NCBI GenBank assembly: GCA_963704155.1
Contig: CAVPHF010000036.1
Location: forward strand, 9,572 to 73,571
DNA: 64,000 nucleotides
DNA from: Thiohalocapsa sp963704155
Lineage (GTDB): Bacteria > Pseudomonadota > Gammaproteobacteria > Chromatiales > Chromatiaceae
Reading direction: 5' to 3'
Both the position numbers and the translations under genes were made by a program. Positions 16,597 through 23,976 of this stretch are shown here, one piece after another. Numbering within the stretch: the stretch's first letter is position 1; each line of letters begins with the position of its first letter. The notes under the pieces were generated by a model, which had not been told where the DNA came from, did no database searches, and saw only the letters and a list, made by a program, of their open reading frames with translations.

Positions 16597-17399
16597 TGTT
16601 GTTCCGCCTTCGTAGGTTCCTGAGATTCCCCGACACCGACGAGGAAGCGTGGCTCGGATTCCGAAGGACGGTCCTTCGCCCACTCGGGCACGGCCTCAGC
16701 CATGCCAGGCCAGGAATGGCGCGGGTAGGGATAACTGATCCGATACCATGGGCGACCGCCGTGGCAGCCGAAGCAGACGTCCTGTTTCTCTTGTGCCAAG
16801 GCTTCAATGGCCTGCGGCTTGAGATAATTGACGTTATGCCGGTTGGTTCGGAACGTCACATGGCAGAGGAGGCAGTTGTCTTGAAATGCGACACCGTATT
16901 CAAGCCACGGCCCAGGTACTCCCATGTTCTGATAAGGAAATTGACCGTGGCAGAGCAGGCAGGTGTTGGGGTCGACGTGCTTGCGTTGCGTCAGGGTGGG
17001 GTCGCCACCGGCGTACGACATACCGATCTCTTCACGCGGATCATTCCCCAGATGACAGGTGTTGCATTTGAGGTCCATGACCTGCGTTGCATATTCGGTG
17101 ACGAGATGCCGCCGGTGGAAGGTGTCCTCCTCGCCCTCGTAGGTGTCGAGGGTCTCGTACCAGGCCAATACCTCGGTCGCCTTGACGCCGGCCGGGGACT
17201 CGTTGCGGACGCTCTTTTCTAGGACCTCGGCGTGGCAGGCCAGGCAGTCTTCGTTGGAGGCCGTCTCGCTTGCAGGCTTGAAATGCAGCGGGTGCCAGCG
17301 GGCCTGATCGTAGGTGAGCCCCTGGTTGCTTGACGGATTGGCTTGAACTGAGAACCAGCACAGCGCCAGCAGCACTGCGGTGAGCTTGACCTTCAACAT
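16593..17399 (-). CDS. Exported pentahaem cytochrome c
   Basis: The start is ATG at 17399, giving a signal peptide MLKVKLTAVLLALCWFSVQA; the longer frame to 17552 has no leader character. The 268-residue product contains five CxxCH haem sites: CLACH, CNTCH, CLLCH, CLLCH and CFGCH. Several His residues between them can act as distal ligands. There is no membrane anchor, unlike NapC/NrfH. It overlaps the molybdoenzyme start by 4 bp, which implies coupled synthesis and a direct electron-transfer role. No exact family is recognised; it resembles NapC-like or octahaem-type fragments only in haem spacing. Confidence 0.92.
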   Translation of the reverse strand: MLKVKLTAVLLALCWFSVQANPSSNQGLTYDQARWHPLHFKPASETASNEDCLACHAEVLEKSVRNESPAGVKATEVLAWYETLDTYEGEEDTFHRRHLVTEYATQVMDLKCNTCHLGNDPREEIGMSYAGGDPTLTQRKHVDPNTCLLCHGQFPYQNMGVPGPWLEYGVAFQDNCLLCHVTFRTNRHNVNYLKPQAIEALAQEKQDVCFGCHGGRPWYRISYPYPRHSWPGMAEAVPEWAKDRPSESEPRFLVGVGESQEPTKAEQQ

Positions 17400-17636
17400 C
17401 GCGCGGACCCTCCCGAAGGGTGCTGACCTCGAACTCCACGCTTCTTTCCAGGCGACGTCCGTTATCGCTTGAGCGGCGTGGTTAATGAATCGTGATCGAT
17501 CGCTTAGGACTCCTGGGATCAGATACGGAACCAGATAGCGATTCGACTGCAATATGGGTGCGGCCTTCCCTGCCTGGCAGCACTTCCTTGTGCTGCATCA
17601 ATGACACGGCTCAAAGACAAGCCGTTCTGTTGGCGG

Positions 17637-18569
17637 TTAGTTGGAGGGAGGTGTCCAGCCGGACATGCCGCCCATGCCGCCCATACCGGACATGCCGCCC
17701 ATGCCCGACATGCCGCCCATACCGGACATGCCTGCTGGCATCCAGACCCAGCCGCCCATGCCCGACATGCCGGACATGCCGCCCATACCGGACATGCCGC
17801 CCATGCCACCCATCCCTGACATACCGCCCATGCCGGACATACCGGCTGGGACCCAGTAGCCGCCCATCCCGGACATGCCGCCCATGCCGGACATCCCGCC
17901 CATGCCGCCCATCCCTGACATACCGCCCATGCCGGACATACCGGCTGGGACCCAGTAGCCGCCCATGCCGGACATGCCGCCCATGCCGCCCATACCGGAC
18001 ATGCCGCCCATACCGGACATGCCGCCCATACCGGACATGCCGCCCATGCCGGACATGCCGCCCATCCCTGACATTCCACTCATACCGGACATGCCGGTGA
18101 ACGGGTAGAAGTAGATCGAGCCCTCAGGCGTGATCTTGAAGTATCCGGACATGCCGGACATGCCGCCCATCCCTGACATACCGCCCATGCCGGACATGCC
18201 ACCCATCCCTGACATTCCACCCATGCCGGACATCCCGCCCATGCCGCCCATCCCTGACATTCCACCCATGCCGGACATACCCGCTGGGACCCAGTAGCCG
18301 CCCATGCCGGACATACCGCCCATGCCGGACATGCCGCCCATGCCGCCCATCCCTGACATACCACCCATGCCGGACATTCCGCCCATGCCTGATGGTACCC
18401 AGACCCAGCCGCCCATGCCGGACATACCGCTCATGCCGCCCATCCCTGACATACCGCCCATGCCGGACATGCCACCCATGCTGTACGCCGCGGTCCCGCT
18501 GCCGGCCAACGCCAGGCCAACGACAGCGGAAGCAGCGGCGTTCTTGAACCTCTTCAGTGTTACTCTCAT
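17637..18569 (-). CDS. Exported Met-Ser-Gly-Met-Gly-Gly repeat protein with one TP-x-G motif
   Basis: The start is ATG at 18569 behind GAGGAGGAC; signal peptide MRVTLKRFKNAAASAVVGLALAGSGTAAYS. Almost the whole mature protein (~280 residues) is built from MSGMGG/MGGMSGMGG units broken by aromatic-Pro inserts (YWVPAG three times, WVWVPSG, WVWMPAG). In the middle is one non-repeat block, GYFKITPEGSIYFYPFTG, matching the motif of the neighbouring exported proteins. The Met density could bind soft metals (Cu, Ag) or coat an inorganic particle, and the Gly-rich design recalls sulfur-globule envelope proteins; both ideas are speculative. It follows the 104-residue gene by 41 bp. Confidence 0.85.
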   Translation of the reverse strand: MRVTLKRFKNAAASAVVGLALAGSGTAAYSMGGMSGMGGMSGMGGMSGMSGMGGWVWVPSGMGGMSGMGGMSGMGGMGGMSGMGGMSGMGGYWVPAGMSGMGGMSGMGGMGGMSGMGGMSGMGGMSGMGGMSGMGGMSGMSGYFKITPEGSIYFYPFTGMSGMSGMSGMGGMSGMGGMSGMGGMSGMGGMSGMGGMGGMSGMGGYWVPAGMSGMGGMSGMGGMGGMSGMGGMSGMGGYWVPAGMSGMGGMSGMGGMGGMSGMGGMSGMSGMGGWVWMPAGMSGMGGMSGMGGMSGMGGMGGMSGWTPPSN

Positions 18570-18610
18570 TCCTAGTCCTCCTCGAATTGACGAAACCCGA
18601 AATGGCACGG

Positions 18611-18925
18611 TCAATCGCGCGTTGGCATGCTGTGCCAGCCGCGGATGTCGTAGCGACCGTACATTCCGGGGTGATTGAACGGGGTGTACCAGTTGCCTTG
18701 ATTCTCCAGGAAACGGAGACTGGCGGGGTAGGGCTTGGTGATTCCTGTCAGCGCCTGCTCATACCAGCCTTCGGGTTTCTGGACCTCGCGGATCACTGGC
18801 GCCCCGGCGGGCCGTTGCGATGGCTGCGTTCCAGCGATGGGATACTCGCCCGCGGTCACGGCCGTGGGGCCAATGACCCAGACAAGGCCGACCAGCATCA
18901 GTAACGTCGTGATGTGCTTCGTCAT
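18611..18925 (-). CDS. Small exported protein of unknown function, first gene after a sigma-54 promoter
   Basis: 104 residues with a signal peptide (ITTLLMLVGLVWVIGPTAVTAG). The mature part is aromatic- and Pro-rich: PEGWYEQALTGITKPYPASL and WYTPFNHPGMYGRYDIRGWH. No cysteines and no recognised domain. AGGAG lies ~13 bp before the ATG. It is the first gene downstream of the sigma-54 promoter at 19040-19055 and likely heads the transcript that includes the MSGMGG gene and perhaps the whole redox operon. Confidence 0.75.
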   Translation of the reverse strand: MTKHITTLLMLVGLVWVIGPTAVTAGEYPIAGTQPSQRPAGAPVIREVQKPEGWYEQALTGITKPYPASLRFLENQGNWYTPFNHPGMYGRYDIRGWHSMPTRD

Positions 18926-19039
18926 GCTGGATAGGCTCCTCGCTTGGTTCGCGTTGCATCCCAGACACGACTGCCTACAGCAGTCATCACGTGTCTGGCA
19001 TCTCCTCCGCGGCTATCGCCCGGCCGCCAGCCCAGACAA

Positions 19040-19055
19040 AGCAAACCACGCGCCA
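19040..19055 (-). promoter_or_regulatory. Sigma-54 promoter for the exported-protein/redox operon
   Basis: Read on the minus strand the element is TGGCGCG-TGGT-TTGCT, against the consensus TGGCACG-N4-TTGCW. The invariant GG and GC are separated by exactly 10 bp and only one consensus base differs. Transcription would start near 19030, about 105 bp before the ATG at 18925. A NtrC-type activator gene is nearby at 22575. Confidence 0.75.
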
Positions 19056-19143
19056 GTCTCGGATTGCAGACGTCTTCTCTCGGATTTCTATCGGAATTCT
19101 GGCTGGTGCGTCACGGAAATGGCCGCAGGCTCATTCGCTGAGC

Positions 19144-19158
19144 CTGACGATTTGTCAT
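19144..19158. promoter_or_regulatory. Putative activator site CTGAC-N5-GTCAT upstream of the sigma-54 promoter
   Basis: The dyad CTGACGATTTGTCAT lies 89 bp upstream of the -24 element, a usual distance for NtrC-type enhancers. A near-identical dyad occupies the same relative position at the second sigma-54 promoter (20497-20511). The binder is inferred to be the response regulator encoded at 22575. Confidence 0.5.
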
Positions 19159-19316
19159 GAGCGGATGCTGATGGACAGGGCGCGCCAGCGGCTTCGCCGG
19201 ACCGGCGCAGCCGGCAGTGCTCGGGGGGAGGAGCGACGGCGTGATGGAGAACAATCACTTGAGCGTGATCAGTGACTCTGGTTATTGAGACAAGGGGGGC
19301 GGCGAGTTGCCGAAGC

Positions 19317-19343
19317 CGCGGCCTGCCAATTTGGCAGGCCGCG
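19317..19343. repeat. Perfect 13-bp inverted repeat (CGCGGCCTGCCAA, 1-nt centre)
   Basis: Arms 19317-19329 and 19331-19343 are perfectly complementary. It lies between the gene ending at 19487 and the enhancer-like site at 19144. It could be a Rho-independent-like stem for the 19487 gene (no clear T-run) or a protein-binding dyad. The rest of 18926-19486 contains the sigma-54 promoter and no gene that I recognise. Confidence 0.6.
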
Positions 19344-19486
19344 ATCCGGGACTGATCCGACGGTCAAGGCAAGCTGCTCGAGCGACTGCTGGCGTGATCG
19401 GGGATGGGGCAACCGCACTGAACAGCAGTGATTGGCACCCCGCCCTAGTTGACCCATGCAAGTGTTGACGCATGCGTCGCGAGTGA

Positions 19487-20326
19487 TCAGTGCACGACGA
19501 TCACGCGCCCATCGTCCGCGCTGATCGCGATCTGATGCCGAAGCACCCCGCGTCGGAAGCTGTCGCCGATGGTGACCACATAGACGCGTAGGACTTTGCG
19601 GACCTTGCTAAGCTTAAGTGTCGGATCATCGACTGCCGCGAGCCAGGCCTGGGCCACCGCGCGCGCCTCTTTCCAATGGTCGATTGGCAGTTGAATCTGG
19701 CCCTCGGAGACCAGCGCCGGAACGAATCCCGCGCCGCGCTGGGTGCTGGCGCTGGCCCCCGGGTTCCCGGCGGCAACCGCCGTGGGTTGGGTTGGCGCGG
19801 CTTCGGCTACGGGTTCGGTTGCGGCCTGTGCTTGCGGTGACAGGTGCCGCAACGGGAACAACAGTAGGGCGCCGTCAGCATCGCGCTCCGCCCTCCAGCC
19901 GCGTTCCGCGAGCAGCGTATCGAGGCTGCGTGCCATCTCAACCCGCGGCGCGGCTGCAGGAGTGCCCGCGGCCGGCGCGGCTGCAGTCGATGCGGCGCCG
20001 GGTGGGAACAACAGCGTGGCGCCATCGGCATCGGTCTTGACGCCCCATCCATACTCCCTGAGGACCTCGAAGCCGGCGGGCTTGGGCGCGGCTGCCGCAT
20101 TGGACGGCATGGATGAGGTAGCCGCAGACGCGTCCGCGGGAGTATCGCCTGGCCTGAGAATCAGGCTGCCGTCAACCTGCACGTCCACTTGCCACCCGGC
20201 CGCCCGCAAGGCGTCGGCAAAGGTTGGGCTGCCGGTCGTGAGTTCGGCAGCGGTGGCGGTGGCGCAGCTTAGCGCTCCCGCGGTCAAGAGCGCGGCCCAC
20301 GAGCACTGAGTTTCTAATCCTCTCAT
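19487..20326 (-). CDS. Exported protein with three diverged W-x-V...DG-x-LLLFP repeats
   Basis: The start is ATG at 20326 with AGGAGA just upstream; the open frame runs further but through the promoter. Signal peptide: WAALLTAGALSCATATAAE. The 279-residue product contains three ~25-residue units ending in DGSLILRPG, DGATLLFPPG and DGALLLFPL, each preceded by an amphipathic L..(A/Y)GW segment. Ala/Pro-rich linkers separate the units. The end (about residues 195-279) is a separate alpha/beta region (WKEARAVAQAWLAAVDD, RVYVVTIGDSF). The units look like diverged relatives of the TP-x-G motif in the neighbouring genes. Confidence 0.75.
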   Translation of the reverse strand: MRGLETQCSWAALLTAGALSCATATAAELTTGSPTFADALRAAGWQVDVQVDGSLILRPGDTPADASAATSSMPSNAAAAPKPAGFEVLREYGWGVKTDADGATLLFPPGAASTAAAPAAGTPAAAPRVEMARSLDTLLAERGWRAERDADGALLLFPLRHLSPQAQAATEPVAEAAPTQPTAVAAGNPGASASTQRGAGFVPALVSEGQIQLPIDHWKEARAVAQAWLAAVDDPTLKLSKVRKVLRVYVVTIGDSFRRGVLRHQIAISADDGRVIVVH

Positions 20327-20403
20327 TGAGACTCTCCTCTTCATTGGCACATGATCGATCGTGTTGGCGTCAGCGTCAGCGTCAGCGGCCGCGAACCGCA
20401 CAG

Positions 20404-20419
20404 AGCAAGAGCCATGCCG
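20404..20419 (-). promoter_or_regulatory. Second sigma-54 promoter, upstream of the gene at 19487-20326
   Basis: Minus-strand sequence CGGCATG-GCTC-TTGCT matches TGGCACG-N4-TTGCW with the GG-N10-GC spacing intact and two tolerated differences (first T to C, C to T). Predicted start near 20394, giving a ~68-bp leader before the ATG at 20326. Confidence 0.7.
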
Positions 20420-20496
20420 CCACGCGCCCAGCGGCCAAGGCCGCCGCGTCTCGAGGCGGTAATCGGTCATGGCTGGCATCGGACAGCGGCGCGGAC

Positions 20497-20511
20497 CTGA
20501 CAGAATGTCAG
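20497..20511. promoter_or_regulatory. Putative activator site CTGAC-N5-GTCAG
   Basis: CTGACAGAATGTCAG is a perfect 6-bp dyad with a 3-nt centre, 78 bp upstream of the sigma-54 -24 element at 20419. It shares the CTGAC-N5-GTCA pattern with 19144-19158. It sits in the divergent region between the exported-protein gene and the sensor kinase, so it may also serve autoregulation. Confidence 0.5.
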
Positions 20512-20531
20512 TGCGTCCCGCTGGGATGACG

Positions 20532-20554
20532 CTACCCTTAAGCTATCAGGGTAG
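20532..20554. repeat. Inverted repeat CTACCCT-N9-AGGGTAG in the divergent promoter region
   Basis: Seven-base arms around a 9-nt loop, 131 bp before the kinase start. It may be an operator or a leader hairpin of the kinase transcript. The remaining part of 20327-20684 shows no gene. Confidence 0.35.
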
Positions 20555-20684
20555 ACGGCGCGGCGCGACGGTATCCATGATCGCTGGCGCCTTGTGGTGT
20601 TCCCGCAGGGCCGGCATTCGAAACCTCATCCTGAAATCGGCGATGAGGCCAGCGCCGCCAATGCGCATTAGGACAAGCTTTGCT

Positions 20685-22541
20685 ATGCACTGGCTTTTCA
20701 AGAGTCTCAATCGACGGTTCGCCGCCGCGACCGCGCTCGGTCTTGTTGTCAGCTCGCTTTTCTTCTTGCTTCTGTTCGTAGGGCTCTACCGCGGGCAACT
20801 GGAGCGCGAACGCGCCAACACCGCCTCTCGGGTCAGCGAATTGGTTCAGCATTCCCTGGTGTATCTGGTTTCGAGACGCGACGTCGACGGGCTCAGGGAG
20901 ATGGTCGAGCGCATGGCCCAGGCCGAGGGCATTCGCGGGGTCAAGATTGCCGATCCCACCGGGCAGGTGCGTTTCTCCAGCAATCCGGGGGATTTGGGGA
21001 TGCGTCTTCCCGCGCTGCCGGATGACTTGCAGCTCCCGGTTACCCGTCTCCTCGAGAGAGGAAAGGACTCTGAGGTGCTGCAAAGCATCAGCTCGGTGCG
21101 CGAAATACAGCAAGGTGAAGGCGCCGCCGAAGCCAGCCCCGAGCGGCAGGTCAGCGGGACGCTCTACGTGGATTTCGACGCGGCGCAGATCGAGGAGCAG
21201 GCGCGGGCGACGACCTTATTGCTGATGGGCTCGGGCGCGCTGATCGTCCTGATCAACATCGCTGGCGGCTGGTGGTTCATCCGCCGGTACGTGTTGCTTC
21301 CGGTCGAGCGCCTTTCGGTCGTCAGTCAGCGTCTTTCGGCCGGCGAGCTTGGTGCGCGTATCACGCTGGCGGGCAGGGACGAATTTTCCACGCTCGCGCA
21401 TCGGTTTAACCGGATGGCCGAGAGTCTGCAACAGAAGTTCAGGGAGCTCGAAGAAAAGGACAGCTACCTGCAAGCCTTGATCGATGCAATCCCGGATGGT
21501 GTGCGCGTGATTGATAAAGACTATCGCGTGGTCCTGTCCAATGCCAGTTACCGCCAGCAGCATGGGTTTGGTGACAGCGACCCGATGCCCGATCGGTGTT
21601 ACGCCGCGTCACACGGGCGCAATACACCCTGCCCCGGCACCTTAACGCTGTGCACCTTGCAAGAGGTGCTGACCACCGACCAGCCGGTTCGGGTCGTGCA
21701 TCGCCACTTCAAGGCCGACGGCAAGGGTCTCGACGTCGAGGTGTATGCGGCTCCGATGCGGGTCGACGGTCCCAACGGGCCGAGACGCATGATGGTCGAG
21801 TCCATTCGAAACCTGGAGCAACAGATCAAATTCTCCCATGAACAGCGGCTCTCCGAGCTTGGGCGTCTGGCGGCCGGTGTCGCCCACGAAATACACAATC
21901 CGCTGTCTTCGATCCGTCTGGCGTTGCATGCCGCGGAGCGGATCAATTCGGGTTCACCGCCCAATCCTGCCAAGCTGTCTCAGTACCTGGAGCTGGTGGA
22001 TGGCGAGATCAGCAAATGTGAGCAGGTGACCAGCCGGCTACTGAAGCTCAGCATACCGCCATCGTCGCAGCGGGAACTCGTGGTCTTGGACCAGGTGGTC
22101 GACGAAACGCTCAAGCTGCTCTGTTGGGAAGCGGACCAGCATGGCATCGAGGTTGATTTCAGCACCGATGGAGCACCTCTGCGGGTGCTCGCCACAGATA
22201 GCGACCTGCGCATGATGGCGCTAAACCTGGCCCAGAACGCCTGCCACGCGATGCCGGGAGGTGGGTTGATGTCGGTGCGCTGCAAACGTGATGGCGACCG
22301 GGTGCTGGTGTCCTTCGAAGATACCGGTGTCGGCATCGAGCCGGGCGACCAACAACGCATCTTCGAGCCCTTCTTCAGCCGCCGCGCCGACGGTGTGCGC
22401 GGAACCGGCTTAGGTCTTTCGATCACGAAGACGATCGTCGAGGCCCACGGCGGACGTATTCATCTTGCCAGCATACCCGGGCGCGGCAGCTGCTTCGCCG
22501 TGTCGTTTCCAGACGCCGATGTGCCGCCGCCGGAGCACTGA
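20685..22541 (+). CDS. Membrane sensor histidine kinase with Cys-rich PAS domain
   Basis: I start at ATG 20685 (MHWLFKSLN); ATGs at 20643 and 20661 are alternatives. Order of parts in the 618-residue protein: TM1 (about 14-36), a ~140-residue periplasmic sensor, TM2 (about 180-202), HAMP, PAS (about 270-385), HisKA with the phospho-acceptor in GVAHEIHNPLSS, and the HATPase domain (NLAQNACHAMPGGG, DTGVGIEPGD, GTGLGLSITKTIV). The PAS has an unusual cluster: DRCYAASHGRNTPCPG followed by a third Cys in LTLCTLQE. This recalls PAS domains with CY-x3-H-x4-PC signatures and may bind metal, Fe-S or respond to redox. The partner is the sigma-54 regulator 33 bp downstream. Confidence 0.92.
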   Translation: MHWLFKSLNRRFAAATALGLVVSSLFFLLLFVGLYRGQLERERANTASRVSELVQHSLVYLVSRRDVDGLREMVERMAQAEGIRGVKIADPTGQVRFSSNPGDLGMRLPALPDDLQLPVTRLLERGKDSEVLQSISSVREIQQGEGAAEASPERQVSGTLYVDFDAAQIEEQARATTLLLMGSGALIVLINIAGGWWFIRRYVLLPVERLSVVSQRLSAGELGARITLAGRDEFSTLAHRFNRMAESLQQKFRELEEKDSYLQALIDAIPDGVRVIDKDYRVVLSNASYRQQHGFGDSDPMPDRCYAASHGRNTPCPGTLTLCTLQEVLTTDQPVRVVHRHFKADGKGLDVEVYAAPMRVDGPNGPRRMMVESIRNLEQQIKFSHEQRLSELGRLAAGVAHEIHNPLSSIRLALHAAERINSGSPPNPAKLSQYLELVDGEISKCEQVTSRLLKLSIPPSSQRELVVLDQVVDETLKLLCWEADQHGIEVDFSTDGAPLRVLATDSDLRMMALNLAQNACHAMPGGGLMSVRCKRDGDRVLVSFEDTGVGIEPGDQQRIFEPFFSRRADGVRGTGLGLSITKTIVEAHGGRIHLASIPGRGSCFAVSFPDADVPPPEH

Positions 22542-22574
22542 AGCCCATCCAACGACCGCGACCAGGCCGAAACC

Positions 22575-23927
22575 ATGCCGAGTAAGATACTGCTGGTCGA
22601 GGATGACAGCACACTGAACCGCCTGGTCGTCGAACAGCTCGGCGGTCTGGGTTACGACGCGCTTGGCACCAGGTCCTGGGCGGATGCCGATGCCTATCTG
22701 TCAGTGCATGAGCCGCACCTCATCGTCACCGACGTGCGGCTGCAGGATGGCGATGCCTTGGAGCGACTGCCGGAGCTGACCAAGCGTCAGCCAGTGATCG
22801 TCATGACCGCTTACGGATCGGTTCGCGACGCCGTGTCAGCGATGAAGGCCGGCGCCTTCGATTATTTGCTGAAGCCGGCGAGCGCCGAGGAGTTGCGGCT
22901 GGTCGTTGAGCGCGCCCTGGCCGATGCCGCACTCCGCGCCGATCACCGCTTCTGCAAGGCACGGCTAAAGGCGGAGGCGTCCAGGGCCGATTTCATGGTC
23001 GGGGTCAGCGTGCCGTTGCTGAAGATCAAGGAGACCATCGACGCGGTGGGTCCCTCGGATGTCAATGTGCTGATACAGGGCGAGAGCGGCTGCGGCAAGG
23101 AGCTGGTCGCACGTGCGGTGCATGTGAGCAGTGACCGACAGCGACGTAATTTCGTGCCGGTGGATTGCTGTACGCTGCAGGAAAAACTCTTCGAGTCGGA
23201 GTTGTTCGGGCATGAGAAAGGGGCTTTCACCGGCGCCGATCGGCTGAAACGCGGCTTGATCGAAGGCGCGGAGGGCGGGACGCTGTTCCTGGATGAGATC
23301 GGTGAGATCGACGCCTCGATCCAGGCAAAGCTGCTGCGAGTCCTGGAGACGGGGGTATTCCGACGCGTCGGCGGAACCAAGGACCTAATGGCCAATGCCC
23401 GCATCGTAGCGGCCACCAATCGAGACCTGGAGGAGATGAGTCAGCAGGCGCAGTTTCGTTCTGATCTGTTCTATCGCCTGAGCACCTTCGTCATCGATGT
23501 ACCGCCGTTGCGTGCGCGTCGGGACGATATCCCGTATCTCGTCACGCACTTCATTCAGCATCACAATTTCTCGAGCAGGATCAACAAGAGCGTCTCCAAC
23601 GATGCGTTGCGCTGCCTTACCGCCTATGACTGGCCGGGCAATGTTCGGGAGCTGAAGAACGTCATCGAGCGGGCCATTATCCTGTCGCGCGGGTCCAAGC
23701 TGATTCAGCCGGCCCACCTGGCGTTTGGAACCGGCCGCGGCAATGGGACGGTCGAGGTCACGGTCAGCTTCGATCATGATCCAACGCTGGAGGAACTCCA
23801 GGCCGAGTATCTGAGGCTGCAGCTCAAGAAGTATTCCGGCCGGCGCGCCAAGGTAGCCGAGGTCATGGCCGTGAGCGAACGCAATATCTATCGGATGATT
23901 CGCCGCTTCGGTCTCGCCGACGTGTGA
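22575..23927 (+). CDS. Sigma-54-dependent NtrC-family response regulator
   Basis: The 450-residue protein has a receiver domain (KILLVEDDSTLN, phospho-Asp in LIVTDVRLQDGD, conserved Lys in YLLKPAS), a sigma-54 AAA+ domain with Walker A GESGCGKE, the sigma-54-contacting GAFTGAD loop, Walker B (GGTLFLDEIGEID) and ANARIVAATNRDL, and a Fis-type helix-turn-helix at the end (KVAEVMAVSERNIYRMIRRF). It is co-transcribed with the kinase. Its likely targets are the two sigma-54 promoters at 19040 and 20404. Confidence 0.96.
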   Translation: MPSKILLVEDDSTLNRLVVEQLGGLGYDALGTRSWADADAYLSVHEPHLIVTDVRLQDGDALERLPELTKRQPVIVMTAYGSVRDAVSAMKAGAFDYLLKPASAEELRLVVERALADAALRADHRFCKARLKAEASRADFMVGVSVPLLKIKETIDAVGPSDVNVLIQGESGCGKELVARAVHVSSDRQRRNFVPVDCCTLQEKLFESELFGHEKGAFTGADRLKRGLIEGAEGGTLFLDEIGEIDASIQAKLLRVLETGVFRRVGGTKDLMANARIVAATNRDLEEMSQQAQFRSDLFYRLSTFVIDVPPLRARRDDIPYLVTHFIQHHNFSSRINKSVSNDALRCLTAYDWPGNVRELKNVIERAIILSRGSKLIQPAHLAFGTGRGNGTVEVTVSFDHDPTLEELQAEYLRLQLKKYSGRRAKVAEVMAVSERNIYRMIRRFGLADV

Positions 23928-23976
23928 CCCTGGAAACGGCAGCGCTGAGCGCCGCGCAGCGCCCTCTGCATGCGCG

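Noticed and set aside
17400..17636. Possible third sigma-54 promoter before the cytochrome gene
   Set aside because: GC/GG pairs with correct spacing and context were not found; transcription from the upstream promoter or another sigma is equally likely.
17492..18100. Arg/Cys/Thr-rich and Pro-rich plus-strand frames opposite the MSGMGG gene
   Set aside because: They are antisense shadows of the repeat; only the minus frame has a signal peptide, ribosome-binding site and TP-x-G motif.
17637..18569. CRISPR-like appearance of the ATGCCGGACATGCC repeats
   Set aside because: The repeats are in-frame coding repeats of a Met-Gly protein with no unique spacers and no cas genes.
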